8,168 nucleotides of DNA from NCBI GenBank assembly GCA_018239705.1, contig JAFEGS010000032.1, positions 1 through 8,168 on the forward strand, in the 5' to 3' direction. This document shows positions 1 through 6,451 of this stretch, piece after piece (the stretch's first letter is position 1; every line of letters begins with the position of its first letter). A program made the position numbers and the translations under genes. The stretch comes from Verrucomicrobiota bacterium (GTDB lineage Bacteria; Chlamydiota; Chlamydiia; Chlamydiales; FEN-1388). The notes under the pieces were generated by a model. The model was not told the DNA's origin, searched no databases, and worked only from the letters and a program-made list of their open reading frames with translations.

Positions 1-130
1 CCACACCAATAGCTACATCTTCTACAACGGCTGCCCCGGTAACCACACCAATAGCATCATCTCCAACTACCGCCCAGACACCCACCACATCCCCACAAAC
101 GGCTCCCTTTGTGCCAACTACAGCACAGAC
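1..130 (+). repeat. Imperfect in-frame tandem repeats coding for Thr/Pro-rich segment
   Basis: The 13-mer CCACACCAATAGC occurs at 1-13 and again at 43-55, a shift of 42 bp (14 codons). A 17-mer starting CCAACTAC occurs at 63-79 and 114-130 with two mismatches, a shift of 51 bp (17 codons). All shifts are multiples of three, so repeat gain or loss would keep the frame. The array probably continues upstream of the window. Confidence 0.65.
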
Positions 131-1163
131 TCCTTCTTCCAGCACACCGCCTGCATTTGTACCGCATGCTCGCATTGCTGCCTCTATAGCGAGCGGTCTC
201 CCAGACCATTTCATTCCTTCCCCAGTTCAAGGCGCAAGCGCAGTTGCAGCCACTCCTCCTCAAAGCACCCCCGTCTCAACGCCTGCTCTTTCTACAGACC
301 ATACTCCAAGCAATGTGCGAGATACAATACACCTGAAACCGTCAGGTGATAGTGCTCAAACTGCTATCGTCAACGAATCGGGCAAGATACTCTCTATCGT
401 AGACACCAAAAAAATCACGCCGCCTACTCATAAAACGCACATAACACATACCGCGCATAGCCAAAAAGCAGTACATGACGTCTCTAAAAGCTGGGATGCC
501 GGATTTCAGTCTATTAAACCCTACACACCAACAGACCAAGTCATAAATCCTCAAGCGATGCAGCTCCAACTTGGACTTCTCGCATCAGTCTACTCACAAA
601 TGGCGCCTTACTGGTCAGTTCCTGCAGCAGTCTCTTTTCTCAGTATGACACAGGCCTCGCCAATAGAAAAGAGCATTCCAGAGGCAGCTGTAAAAGCCTA
701 TGCTGTAGCTATCAGCACACTGGTCTCAAATCCTGATTTTATGCAAATGGTTCAAAATCTTATTTTGCGAAGTGTAAAAAATCCTAATGCAATCACACCT
801 GAGCAGCTCAACACCTACGCATCGGCACTGAAAATAACCCTGCTGATAAACGCGCTTGTAGTGGTTCAGCTCACGATCCTGAGAAAGGCCCAAGGCCATT
901 TTTCACCACAAGAGCTGGTTGATATTATATTGGGCCACGTCCCAATTCCTCCTGAGGATGATATCTCTGTTGGGCTCATCAAACTCATCCAAGCAGAGTT
1001 AACGAACCTACCTAAGGCCATCTATCAAGCCTTTCTTGCCAATCTGCTCAGCACCTACAGCAACTCTACAGACGTCCAATCGCTCATCGATCCATCGATT
1101 CAATTTTTGAAATTCTGCGATCAAAGCTATTTCCAAAATCAGACGGCTGCAGAAAGTATATAA
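1..1163 (+). CDS. Thr/Ser/Pro-rich protein of unknown function (5'-truncated by window edge)
   Basis: I do not recognise the family. The reading frame is open to the left edge (first full codon at base 3), so the gene starts upstream. A GTG at 111 is only an internal Val codon. At least 386 residues are visible. The first 70 or so are low-complexity Thr/Pro/Ser/Ala with imperfect repeats (TTPIA twice, PTTAQTP twice). This continues into a Pro/Ser/Thr/His-rich linker to about base 540. The remaining roughly 200 residues look like a folded, mainly helical domain with two hydrophobic stretches, one around the residues LLASVYSQMAPYWSVPAAV and one around ITLLINALVVVQLTIL. Such a disordered Thr/Pro N-terminus followed by a helical domain occurs in surface or secreted proteins of host-associated bacteria, but no motif proves export. 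It lies 86 bp upstream of the small exported protein genes, on the same strand. Confident as a real gene, not as to function. Confidence 0.8.
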   Translation, partial: TPIATSSTTAAPVTTPIASSPTTAQTPTTSPQTAPFVPTTAQTPSSSTPPAFVPHARIAASIASGLPDHFIPSPVQGASAVAATPPQSTPVSTPALSTDHTPSNVRDTIHLKPSGDSAQTAIVNESGKILSIVDTKKITPPTHKTHITHTAHSQKAVHDVSKSWDAGFQSIKPYTPTDQVINPQAMQLQLGLLASVYSQMAPYWSVPAAVSFLSMTQASPIEKSIPEAAVKAYAVAISTLVSNPDFMQMVQNLILRSVKNPNAITPEQLNTYASALKITLLINALVVVQLTILRKAQGHFSPQELVDIILGHVPIPPEDDISVGLIKLIQAELTNLPKAIYQAFLANLLSTYSNSTDVQSLIDPSIQFLKFCDQSYFQNQTAAESI

Positions 1164-1249
1164 ATAATTCTAGTCAAATAATTCCAAATATGTCATTGGG
1201 AGGGGAAGGCACTAAATGCCTAACAATTAATACATATGAGGAGATTATT

Positions 1250-1555
1250 ATGCGTAGGTTCGCACTTATTACTCTGTGCCTTGTGGCTGTCTGTGCACAC
1301 ATACCCCTTTCTGCCGTCACCTTCATCAAATTAGGAAATTTTGCAATTGATGGTGTCACTTCAAACGGCGGGTTTATACTGGATGATGGTCATGCATACA
1401 AACCAGTTTCGAAGCACCAAAAGAAAAGCGCTAAATCGTGGCAATTGACCGACGTCATCATGCTGCTAAGGAAAAAAGGCGCCAAGAAATACCTCCTTGT
1501 CAATACAAGGACAGGTGAAAAATGCAAAATGAGAAATACATCCATTAGAAATTAA
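1250..1555 (+). CDS. Small exported protein, paralogue A
   Basis: The product is 101 residues and its family is not recognised. I chose the ATG at 1250 over the in-frame upstream ATG at 1190 because GAGGAG at 1238-1243 sits 6 bases before it and because it gives a clean Sec-type signal peptide: MRR, then a hydrophobic core, with likely cleavage after PLSA (about residue 22). The Cys in the core is not in a proper lipobox, so a lipoprotein is unlikely. The mature part of about 79 residues is rich in alternating polar and hydrophobic residues, suggesting a small beta domain. It contains IDG, ILDDG, a Trp, IMLLR and LVNTRTGE. All of these recur in the next gene, to which it is related at roughly 40% identity by eye. 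It is probably a periplasmic or secreted protein. No convincing promoter was found in 1164-1249. Confidence 0.8.
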   Translation: MRRFALITLCLVAVCAHIPLSAVTFIKLGNFAIDGVTSNGGFILDDGHAYKPVSKHQKKSAKSWQLTDVIMLLRKKGAKKYLLVNTRTGEKCKMRNTSIRN

Positions 1556-1595
1556 TGGCCACAATTAACACTTTAAACCTTTAGAAAGGTACACT

Positions 1596-1892
1596 ATGCG
1601 TTATATTATCTATACTATTGCTTTTCTTTTATCTTTTGCCTCAGTCTCTCCCCTTACTTCTGCGGTCAAACAGGTAAAAATCGGAGACTATGAAATTGAT
1701 GGGTTTACCAAGAACAAACGGCTGATCCTCGATGACGGCAATGTCTACAGAATACGCAGCAATAAAGATGCAGTATCGACCTGGCTCTTGGGCGACACAA
1801 TAATGGTCTTAAGGGGACTACATCCAGACACCTTCACGCTTGTTAACAAACGAACCGGCGAAGAAGCAAAAGCGGCGATTGTCACGTTATGA
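1596..1892 (+). CDS. Small exported protein, paralogue B
   Basis: The product is 98 residues and its family is not recognised. AGAAAGG at 1583-1589, 6 bases before the ATG, supports the start. The N-terminus is a signal peptide: MRYIIYTIAFLLSFASV, with likely cleavage after LTSA (about residue 23). The mature domain of about 75 residues matches paralogue A over its whole length: KIGDYEIDGFT with KLGNFAIDGVT, LILDDG with FILDDG, DTIMVLR with DVIMLLR, and LVNKRTGE with LVNTRTGE. The two genes are a tandem duplication with a 40 bp gap. The last codons overlap the start of the phosphatase gene by 4 bases (ATGA), so the two are probably translated together. The conserved pattern of LDDG, Trp, GD, IM, LVN and TGE suggests a compact beta-barrel of the SH3 or OB size class, but that is inference. 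Confidence 0.82.
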   Translation: MRYIIYTIAFLLSFASVSPLTSAVKQVKIGDYEIDGFTKNKRLILDDGNVYRIRSNKDAVSTWLLGDTIMVLRGLHPDTFTLVNKRTGEEAKAAIVTL

Positions 1893-2785
1893 AGGTACTA
1901 TCGAAACATGCATCGTATGGCCATTTCCCTGAAGCGACATGCAAACTCTCAGAGCTCAAAAAATATGCACACAGACTCATGTTTTTAGAGAAGCTCTTTA
2001 AAAAATGTAAAAGAGAGGCTGAGACGCGAGATCACCACCTCGTCAAAAAGATTGCATCCGGCAGGGCAAAAAAGGTCAAGCATCACCCAACCTATGCATA
2101 TCTCGATAACCGAGTGGGCAATCTCAATGCAAGCCATGTAAAAATTGGTAAAGAGGTAGATTTTCTTCTTGCCGGCAGCCCCTTCAAGAGCAAAAAAGCA
2201 ATTCGTGATCACTTGTATCACGCACTTATTGCCACCGATTGCACGCTCTGGTTTACGCTCAACGAGTGCCACGATCGACCAAAATTCTGGGACAAGCACT
2301 GCTTGAAAAAAATCAAGCTTCCAAAGCATTGGAAGATAACCAACGTAAAGGAAAAAACGGTAGCCAAAAGGGGCCACTCCAAACTGATCAAGTCCACACT
2401 GTGGGCAACCAATGGTATTGAAGCGAAAAAGATTATCCACTACCACTATGCCAACTGGCCCGATCACAAACCGGCACCGAGTGAAAAACTGCTTCTCAAG
2501 TGTGCAAAAATTGCAGCGAAGCATATGGAAACTACAAAAACAGCCGTCGGCATCAACTGCAAGGCTGGGGTAGGACGAACCGGGATACTGGCAAACCTCA
2601 TCTACGGCATGCAGTACATCAAGAAAAAAATGGACCGGGGCAAAAGCCCAAAAAAGATCTCCATCAATCCGGCCGAATTAAATTACGATCTCAGACGTGG
2701 ACGAAAGGGGATGGTTTCTCATCCTGCCCAATTTGCCCAGGTATGGAAGGCGCTCAGTCACTATGCTGCCTCGTTGCATAAATAA
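1889..2785 (+). CDS. Protein tyrosine phosphatase-like protein, paralogue 1
   Basis: The product is 298 residues with the layout of a classical (eukaryotic-type) tyrosine phosphatase domain. An NR..LNASHVKI segment (about 74-86) corresponds to the DYINASYI region. A WPD loop at 190-192 supplies the general-acid Asp192. The P-loop NCKAGVGRTG at 223-232 carries nucleophile Cys224 and phosphate-binding Arg230. The Q-loop region DLRRGRKGMVSHPAQF (267-282) carries Gln281. Enzymes of this family hydrolyse phosphotyrosine through a cysteinyl-phosphate intermediate. The usual His before the Cys is Asn here, which may alter the Cys pKa. No signal peptide is visible, so it acts in the cytoplasm or is delivered into a host by a dedicated secretion system (inference). 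The ATG overlaps the preceding stop codon (ATGA), with no good Shine-Dalgarno sequence, suggesting translational coupling. The start coincides with the beginning of homology to paralogue 2, so no N-terminal domain is present. Confidence 0.85.
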   Translation: MKVLSKHASYGHFPEATCKLSELKKYAHRLMFLEKLFKKCKREAETRDHHLVKKIASGRAKKVKHHPTYAYLDNRVGNLNASHVKIGKEVDFLLAGSPFKSKKAIRDHLYHALIATDCTLWFTLNECHDRPKFWDKHCLKKIKLPKHWKITNVKEKTVAKRGHSKLIKSTLWATNGIEAKKIIHYHYANWPDHKPAPSEKLLLKCAKIAAKHMETTKTAVGINCKAGVGRTGILANLIYGMQYIKKKMDRGKSPKKISINPAELNYDLRRGRKGMVSHPAQFAQVWKALSHYAASLHK

Positions 2786-2834
2786 CCCACCTGTTATATG
2801 ATCGCCCCAACCATACAAAATATAATGGGGAATC

Positions 2835-4109
2835 ATGAAAATACAGACGAGAAACAATCTCTTCCACCATGGCTTAGGTAATATTTTAGCTACCGGTAAA
2901 CTTAAAAATAATAAACATACTCCAGAAGTCCGTAGGGATGAATTTGCTCCTAATCTTTATAAGATCAAGGACAAAAAACAGCGCGATGACTTGATCCTCA
3001 AATACATTCACAGACTTACCAAACATGCCACGCCAAAAGATGCACGGTTTTCTGACTGTAAATCGCTGCTGCGCAAGCTGAGAAAGGAGTCAAAGCACCA
3101 TAAAACCTCCTCAAAAGTGCAAAAGGCAATTGCACGGGCTGACATCGCCTTCTCTTCAGCAGTGAGCAAAAAAGCTGCTAGCTCCTCTAAGGCGAGCGTT
3201 TATGGAAGATATCCTGAAGGCACCTGCAGCGTCTTATCACTAACAGACTACGCAAAACACAAGACAGGGCTTATTGAGAAGCTCTTTCAAAGATGCAAAG
3301 CTGACTCTACCAAAAATGATCCGGTGCTTGTCGGAAAGACAGTGGAAGGCAAAGAGAATCGCATCAATAAAGAGGCCTCCTCATTTGCCTACCTCGACAA
3401 CCGCGTCGCAGACCTCAACGCAAGCCACGTCAAAATAAAAAATAAAGTAAACTTTATCCTTGCCGCACAACCAAAGGAGAAGGAAGAGCTTCGAGATCAT
3501 CTTTACAATGCCATTATTGGAAAGGAGTGCTCTCTCTGGTTTACAGTGAATGAGAGCAAGAATAAACGCTTCTGGGCTAAGGATCAGCTCAAAGGCCTCA
3601 AACTTCCCGATGGCTGGGCCATAAAGCATGTGGAAGAAGAGACTGTTGGAGAGCGGCCTCTTGAGAGCGAAGAGGACAATAAGGGCAAAAAGCCTGTATT
3701 GATTAAGACAACCCTCATCGCAACAAGGGGTAAAACCGAAAGGAAAATTACTCACTACCACTTCGACAACTGGCTAGACAGCCAGCCGGCTCCTTGTGAA
3801 GAGCTTCTTCTCAAATGTGCAATAATTGCAAATAAGTACATCGAAGAGACCGGAAAGCCTGTCGGCATTAACTGTCGAGCAGGAATTGGGAGAACGGGTG
3901 TTCTTGCAAATACCATCTATGGCATTCGCCATATCCAGGAAGAGCTGAAGAGCGGAAAGCAGCTCAAGGACATCACAATCAACTTGGCAGAGCTCAACTA
4001 CGACCTTCGTAAGCAAAGACAAGGCATTGTCGGAAATGAGGCCCAATTTGCCCAAGTGTGGCGCGTAGTGGGTGCCTATGCGAACATGCTGCAGCAAAAA
4101 GGCCATTAG
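2835..4109 (+). CDS. Protein tyrosine phosphatase-like protein, paralogue 2, with N-terminal extension
   Basis: The product is 424 residues. Residues from about 121 to 424 align end to end with the upstream phosphatase: YG.YPE.TC at the domain start, AYLDNRV..LNASHVKI (185-201), HYH..NW.D (307-315), INCRAGIGRTG (345-355, Cys347 and Arg353), and DLRKQRQGIV with Gln404. Its LRKQRQGIV is closer to the classical LRxQRxGMV Q-loop motif than that of paralogue 1. The WPD loop reads WLD (313-315): the Pro is lost but Asp315 is kept. A charged insert at about 271-288 (Glu/Asp/Lys) is absent from paralogue 1. Residues 1-120 are Lys/Arg-rich, end in a Ser/Ala/Lys-rich linker, and have no recognised domain. 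It could be a targeting or secretion signal, but there is no Sec signal peptide. The ATG is preceded by GGGG at 2827-2830, a short 4-base spacing. The gap to paralogue 1 is 49 bp, so co-transcription is likely. Confidence 0.85.
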   Translation: MKIQTRNNLFHHGLGNILATGKLKNNKHTPEVRRDEFAPNLYKIKDKKQRDDLILKYIHRLTKHATPKDARFSDCKSLLRKLRKESKHHKTSSKVQKAIARADIAFSSAVSKKAASSSKASVYGRYPEGTCSVLSLTDYAKHKTGLIEKLFQRCKADSTKNDPVLVGKTVEGKENRINKEASSFAYLDNRVADLNASHVKIKNKVNFILAAQPKEKEELRDHLYNAIIGKECSLWFTVNESKNKRFWAKDQLKGLKLPDGWAIKHVEEETVGERPLESEEDNKGKKPVLIKTTLIATRGKTERKITHYHFDNWLDSQPAPCEELLLKCAIIANKYIEETGKPVGINCRAGIGRTGVLANTIYGIRHIQEELKSGKQLKDITINLAELNYDLRKQRQGIVGNEAQFAQVWRVVGAYANMLQQKGH

Positions 4110-4113
4110 CAAA

Positions 4114-4153
4114 AGAGCGCACCCAGAGGAGAGTATTCCTCTGTGTGCGCTCT
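4114..4153. terminator. Long hairpin after the phosphatase genes, possible terminator
   Basis: AGAGCGCAC (4114-4122) pairs with GTGCGCTCT (4145-4153). After one C/T mismatch, CAGAGGA (4124-4130) pairs with TCCTCTG (4137-4143), leaving a 6-base loop. That gives 16 base pairs with one mismatch, just after the stop of the second phosphatase gene. On the plus strand no U-run follows. On the minus strand the stem is followed by TTTT, so it fits an intrinsic terminator better for transcripts coming from the right, i.e. the regulator gene read through the Cdd1 gene. It may act on both strands. Confidence 0.55.
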
Positions 4154-4164
4154 GAGACACACTG

Positions 4165-4455
4165 ATGAACGAACAAGAAAAAAAGCAAGTGTTAGCAGCA
4201 TTCCGAAAAATCCCCGGCGTTGGAAAATCTATCGCTGAGGATTTCTGGGATATTGGGCTCCGATCGCTCGACGACTTACGAGAAAAAGACCCTGAAGAGC
4301 TCTATCAGGCATTATGCCACTACCAAGGATGCCATGTAGATCGCTGTATGCTCTATGTCTTTCGCTGCGCCGTCTATTTTGCGACAGAAAAACACCCTGA
4401 GCCAGAACTGCTTAAGTGGTGGAACTGGAAGGACCGTGTTCAACGAAGCACGTAA
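4165..4455 (+). CDS. Cdd1-family helix-hairpin-helix protein
   Basis: The product is 96 residues, matching the usual length of the small Cdd1 ('pathogenicity locus') family. The N-terminal half is a helix-hairpin-helix module: FRKIPGVGKSIAEDFWDIGLRSLDDL at about 13-38, with the IPGVGKSIA hairpin typical of non-specific DNA-backbone contacts. It is followed by the family's characteristic DPEELYQALC, HVDRCMLYVFRCAVYFA and final WWNWKD segments. The molecular role of the family is not established; DNA binding is inferred from the HhH module. The ATG lies only 11 bases after the hairpin and has no clear Shine-Dalgarno sequence, but homology runs to this start. The 3' end overlaps the converging regulator gene by 16 bp. 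Confidence 0.85.
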   Translation: MNEQEKKQVLAAFRKIPGVGKSIAEDFWDIGLRSLDDLREKDPEELYQALCHYQGCHVDRCMLYVFRCAVYFATEKHPEPELLKWWNWKDRVQRST

Positions 4456-5774
4456 TGGACGGAAGGGCCTTTACCTCGGCGTAGTAGCTTGCCAAGTTCT
4501 ACAAGCTTTGAAAGCTTTCTCGTAGCTGTATTGCGGGAGACATGTAGCAGCTCGCACACATCACTGACCAAGACCGTTTTTTTCTTTTCCGCAATTTTTA
4601 AAATCAATGTTTCTGGATCCATAGAGCCGATATAATGATCAGGAAAGCGAAAAATCACTTTTACAAAATCTCCATCTTCTTTAAATAACGGACGATCAAG
4701 ACCTGCTTTTGCACAAGAGTCCAGCATGAGTTTGATACCTGTGCCTAGCTTTTCTATCAGCTTAAACTTCCTTGCAAGCTGAGCAAGATGAGGATTTCGC
4801 AGGCACGTCGTACCATCGCCAAGATGAGCAATATCCACAAGCCCTGGAAAGCAGCCTGGGCTAAATATTTCAAGACGATCTTTCCATATTGCTACTTTAA
4901 CTGGCCCTGCAATGGTGTATTTACGGTGAATTAACGCATTAATAAGTGCTTCACGAAGGGCTTCATCCGGAACTGGCATACTTCCTGTGAGTCTTGGTCC
5001 TTTAAGAACAAAATTCCGTTCCAGCACTTCCTGCAAGACCAAAAGTGTCTGGCTAACTAACTGGGGAATAGTACCTGTAAGTTCGCGTGTCATAATGATC
5101 TCACGGCCCTCTGTTCCTTTAAATTCTGTACACATAACACTTGCTTCGGGAATGTAACGACTAGGTTCATCCTCACTAAAAAAAAGCACTCCAGCCACAG
5201 TTGGAAATACTTCTGCATGATTTGTATCACTGATTTTCAGAACATGATCTGCAAGAAGCTGCCTTTGAGCAACTTTACCATATACAGAACTCAGGATCTC
5301 TTTTGACAATACGATGTTTTTATCACATATCGGCTCTTCATCATAGGCTATTCTCCTCGTCTCTCTCATAAGGTCTTCAATATATTCTGGTGTTGCCACC
5401 CTCGTATGTGATCCGACTCGTAAATATACCCCCTTCGGAATCCCTTCTGCTTTCACATAGCATGGTTTTTTTGAAGCGGGTGTGATTTTGACGATCAGTA
5501 GGGACTTTTCGCCATAGCTTTTTTCATAGAGGGTTGCCAAAAGAGCAGGTTGAGTTGAATCGTAGAGGCAGTCAAGGAATTCCTCATACATTTTTTCTCG
5601 ATCTTGCTCAGATATTCCTATGATTTTTCCTGTTCCATCTTCCACACCAATGATGATTTCTCCACCTACACCATTTGCAAAGGCAACACAGGTTTTAATC
5701 AACGCTGAGAATTTTGGAACTATTTCCTTAAATTCGAGTAACTTAGACTCACGCTCATCAATGTAATTTGCCAT
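4440..5774 (-). CDS. AlbA_2 / HATPase_c_4 / winged-helix putative transcriptional regulator
   Basis: The product is 444 residues with three parts. Residues 8-135 form an AlbA_2 (formerly AAA_4, Schlafen-type) domain: E.KLLEFK, then KTCVAFANGVGGEIIIGVEDGTGKIIG, then the KGVYLRVGSHT strand. Residues 268-355 form an HATPase_c_4 domain: EALREALINALIHRKY, KDRLEIFSPG, RNPHLAQLA and EKLGTGIKLM. Residues 388-444 look like a winged helix: VSDVCELLHVSRNTATRKLSKLVELGKLLRRG. This is the COG2865 architecture, annotated as predicted transcriptional regulator and often mislabelled as RecG-like helicase; no helicase motifs are present. Natural ligands and targets are poorly known. The start is supported by AGGGGG on the minus strand (5785-5780), 5 bases before the ATG. 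The gene is headed by a strong promoter wrapped in five identical repeats, which suggests autoregulation through its own winged helix (inference). Length and domains look complete. Confidence 0.88.
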   Translation of the reverse strand: MANYIDERESKLLEFKEIVPKFSALIKTCVAFANGVGGEIIIGVEDGTGKIIGISEQDREKMYEEFLDCLYDSTQPALLATLYEKSYGEKSLLIVKITPASKKPCYVKAEGIPKGVYLRVGSHTRVATPEYIEDLMRETRRIAYDEEPICDKNIVLSKEILSSVYGKVAQRQLLADHVLKISDTNHAEVFPTVAGVLFFSEDEPSRYIPEASVMCTEFKGTEGREIIMTRELTGTIPQLVSQTLLVLQEVLERNFVLKGPRLTGSMPVPDEALREALINALIHRKYTIAGPVKVAIWKDRLEIFSPGCFPGLVDIAHLGDGTTCLRNPHLAQLARKFKLIEKLGTGIKLMLDSCAKAGLDRPLFKEDGDFVKVIFRFPDHYIGSMDPETLILKIAEKKKTVLVSDVCELLHVSRNTATRKLSKLVELGKLLRRGKGPSVHYVLR

Positions 5775-5791
5775 AGATGCCCCCTATCTTA

Positions 5792-5861
5792 ATTGCACCA
5801 CACTATTACTATTGCACCAAAATTGCACCATGTCAAGAACAATTGCACCAAAATTGCACCA
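5792..5861. repeat. Five-copy ATTGCACCA direct repeat array, probable operator
   Basis: Exact copies of ATTGCACCA (plus strand; TGGTGCAAT on the minus strand) start at 5792, 5811, 5822, 5842 and 5853. Distances between starts are 19, 11, 20 and 11 bases, so they lie about one or two helical turns apart on one face of the DNA. The last four form two identical 20-bp units (5811-5830 and 5842-5861), 31 bp apart. One unit fills the spacer between the -35 and -10 boxes, one lies upstream of -35, and the single copy lies at the predicted transcription start. This is the pattern expected of cooperative repressor binding; the binding protein is not shown by sequence. Confidence 0.8.
5808..5836 (-). 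promoter_or_regulatory. Promoter of the AlbA_2-type regulator gene
   Basis: On the minus strand a perfect -35 box TTGACA (5836-5831) is followed after 17 bases by AATAGT (5813-5808), which matches TATAAT at 4 of 6 positions. The predicted start is near 5801, giving a leader of about 27 bases. The spacer is almost entirely filled by two copies of the ATTGCACCA repeat. Confidence 0.65.
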
Positions 5862-5875
5862 TCTCTAGAAGCTGA

Positions 5876-6451
5876 CTACTTGCGACAAATAGCTTGGTTG
5901 CTTTCTGGATCGGTGTCGCCTTCTGTGTTAATCATGAAGAGGCGTGAAGAGCTGTTCAGCTGCAGTGTCTCTTTCAGCTCCTGCAAAAGTGGGTTCGTAC
6001 ATAGCTCAACAAGTAAACCCAAAGGCACAGCGCCCGATTCGCCTGAGATAATCCTTGGATCTTGCCCAAGTGGGTTTGCAAGGAGGCGCATGCCCTTCGC
6101 CGCTACAGCGTCAGGACAGGTCACAAAGCAGTCTGTGCAATCTTTCAGTATATTCCAGGCTAGTGGATTTGGCTCTCGGCACGCAAGTCCTGCCATAATA
6201 GTAGAGAGATCCCCACTTGCGCTTTTTGGCGAGCCGTCGCTCGAGCAGCTAGACTGGAAAAAAGCGTCGGCATGTGTAGGCTCAACCACGATCACTTTTA
6301 TCGATGTGCCAAAAAGCTGCTGCAGCCCTTCCACAATAGCCCCTGCGAGAGAGCCTACACCCGCTTGTACAATCACATGGGTGGGAGGCTGAGTAGAAGA
6401 GGAGGGGTTTGTGGTATCAAAGCCCAATAGCTCTACCGTTGTTTCCCCCAT
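5876..6451 (-). pseudogene. dpaL: Diaminopropionate ammonia-lyase, C-terminal remnant
   Basis: These 191 residues match the C-terminal half of DpaL (YgeX), the PLP enzyme that turns 2,3-diaminopropionate into pyruvate and ammonia. Family marks are PTHVIVQAGVGSLAGAI (23-39, the Gly-rich phosphate-binding loop), VEPTHADAFFQS (57-68), TIMAGLACREPNPLAWNIL (84-102), SGESGAVPLG (136-145) and NTEGDTDP (175-182). The family is about 400 residues long. The N-terminal half, with the PLP-binding Lys, is absent. An in-frame TGA lies just upstream (6460-6458), and the DNA there belongs to a different gene on the other strand. The open frame starts at a chance Met that fits an internal position of the family. 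The C-terminal end is intact. No point stop or frameshift is seen in what remains, so the truncation may be recent. As written the protein cannot be catalytic. Confidence 0.82.

Noticed and set aside
1207..1221. Small hairpin AGGCA/TGCCT between the Thr/Pro-rich gene and the first mini-protein gene
   Set aside because: Five pairs with no following T-run; too weak to call a terminator or attenuator.
1190..1249. Longer start for the first mini-protein at ATG 1190
   Set aside because: It would put a non-hydrophobic 20-residue stretch before the signal peptide, while ATG 1250 has a good Shine-Dalgarno sequence at the right distance.
1576..1590. CCTTTAGAAAGG palindrome covering the ribosome-binding site of the second mini-protein gene
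   Set aside because: Only four pairs can form with a workable loop; likely chance.
1985..2524. 179-codon minus-strand open frame inside the first phosphatase gene
   Set aside because: It is antisense to a well-supported PTP domain and has no start signal or recognisable motif.
2805..2834. Perfect TATAAT at 2821-2826 before the second phosphatase gene, and a CCCCA/TGGGG stem around it
   Set aside because: No acceptable -35 box lies 16-18 bases upstream, and the implied start site would be within two bases of the ATG. The stem has only 5 pairs with a 16-base loop. Read-through from the upstream gene is more likely.
4440..5774. Annotation of the minus-strand gene as a RecG-like DNA helicase
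   Set aside because: No Walker A/B helicase motifs are present; the domains are AlbA_2, HATPase_c_4 and winged helix, a common source of this mislabel.
5792..5861. ATTGCACCA array considered as a CRISPR array or replication iterons
   Set aside because: The repeats are only 9 bp with 2-11 bp gaps and no cas, rep or AT-rich origin features nearby; position on a promoter fits an operator better.
5793..6392. 199-codon plus-strand open frame opposite the ammonia-lyase remnant
   Set aside because: It is the antisense shadow of a recognisable coding sequence, begins inside the operator repeats, and has no family features.
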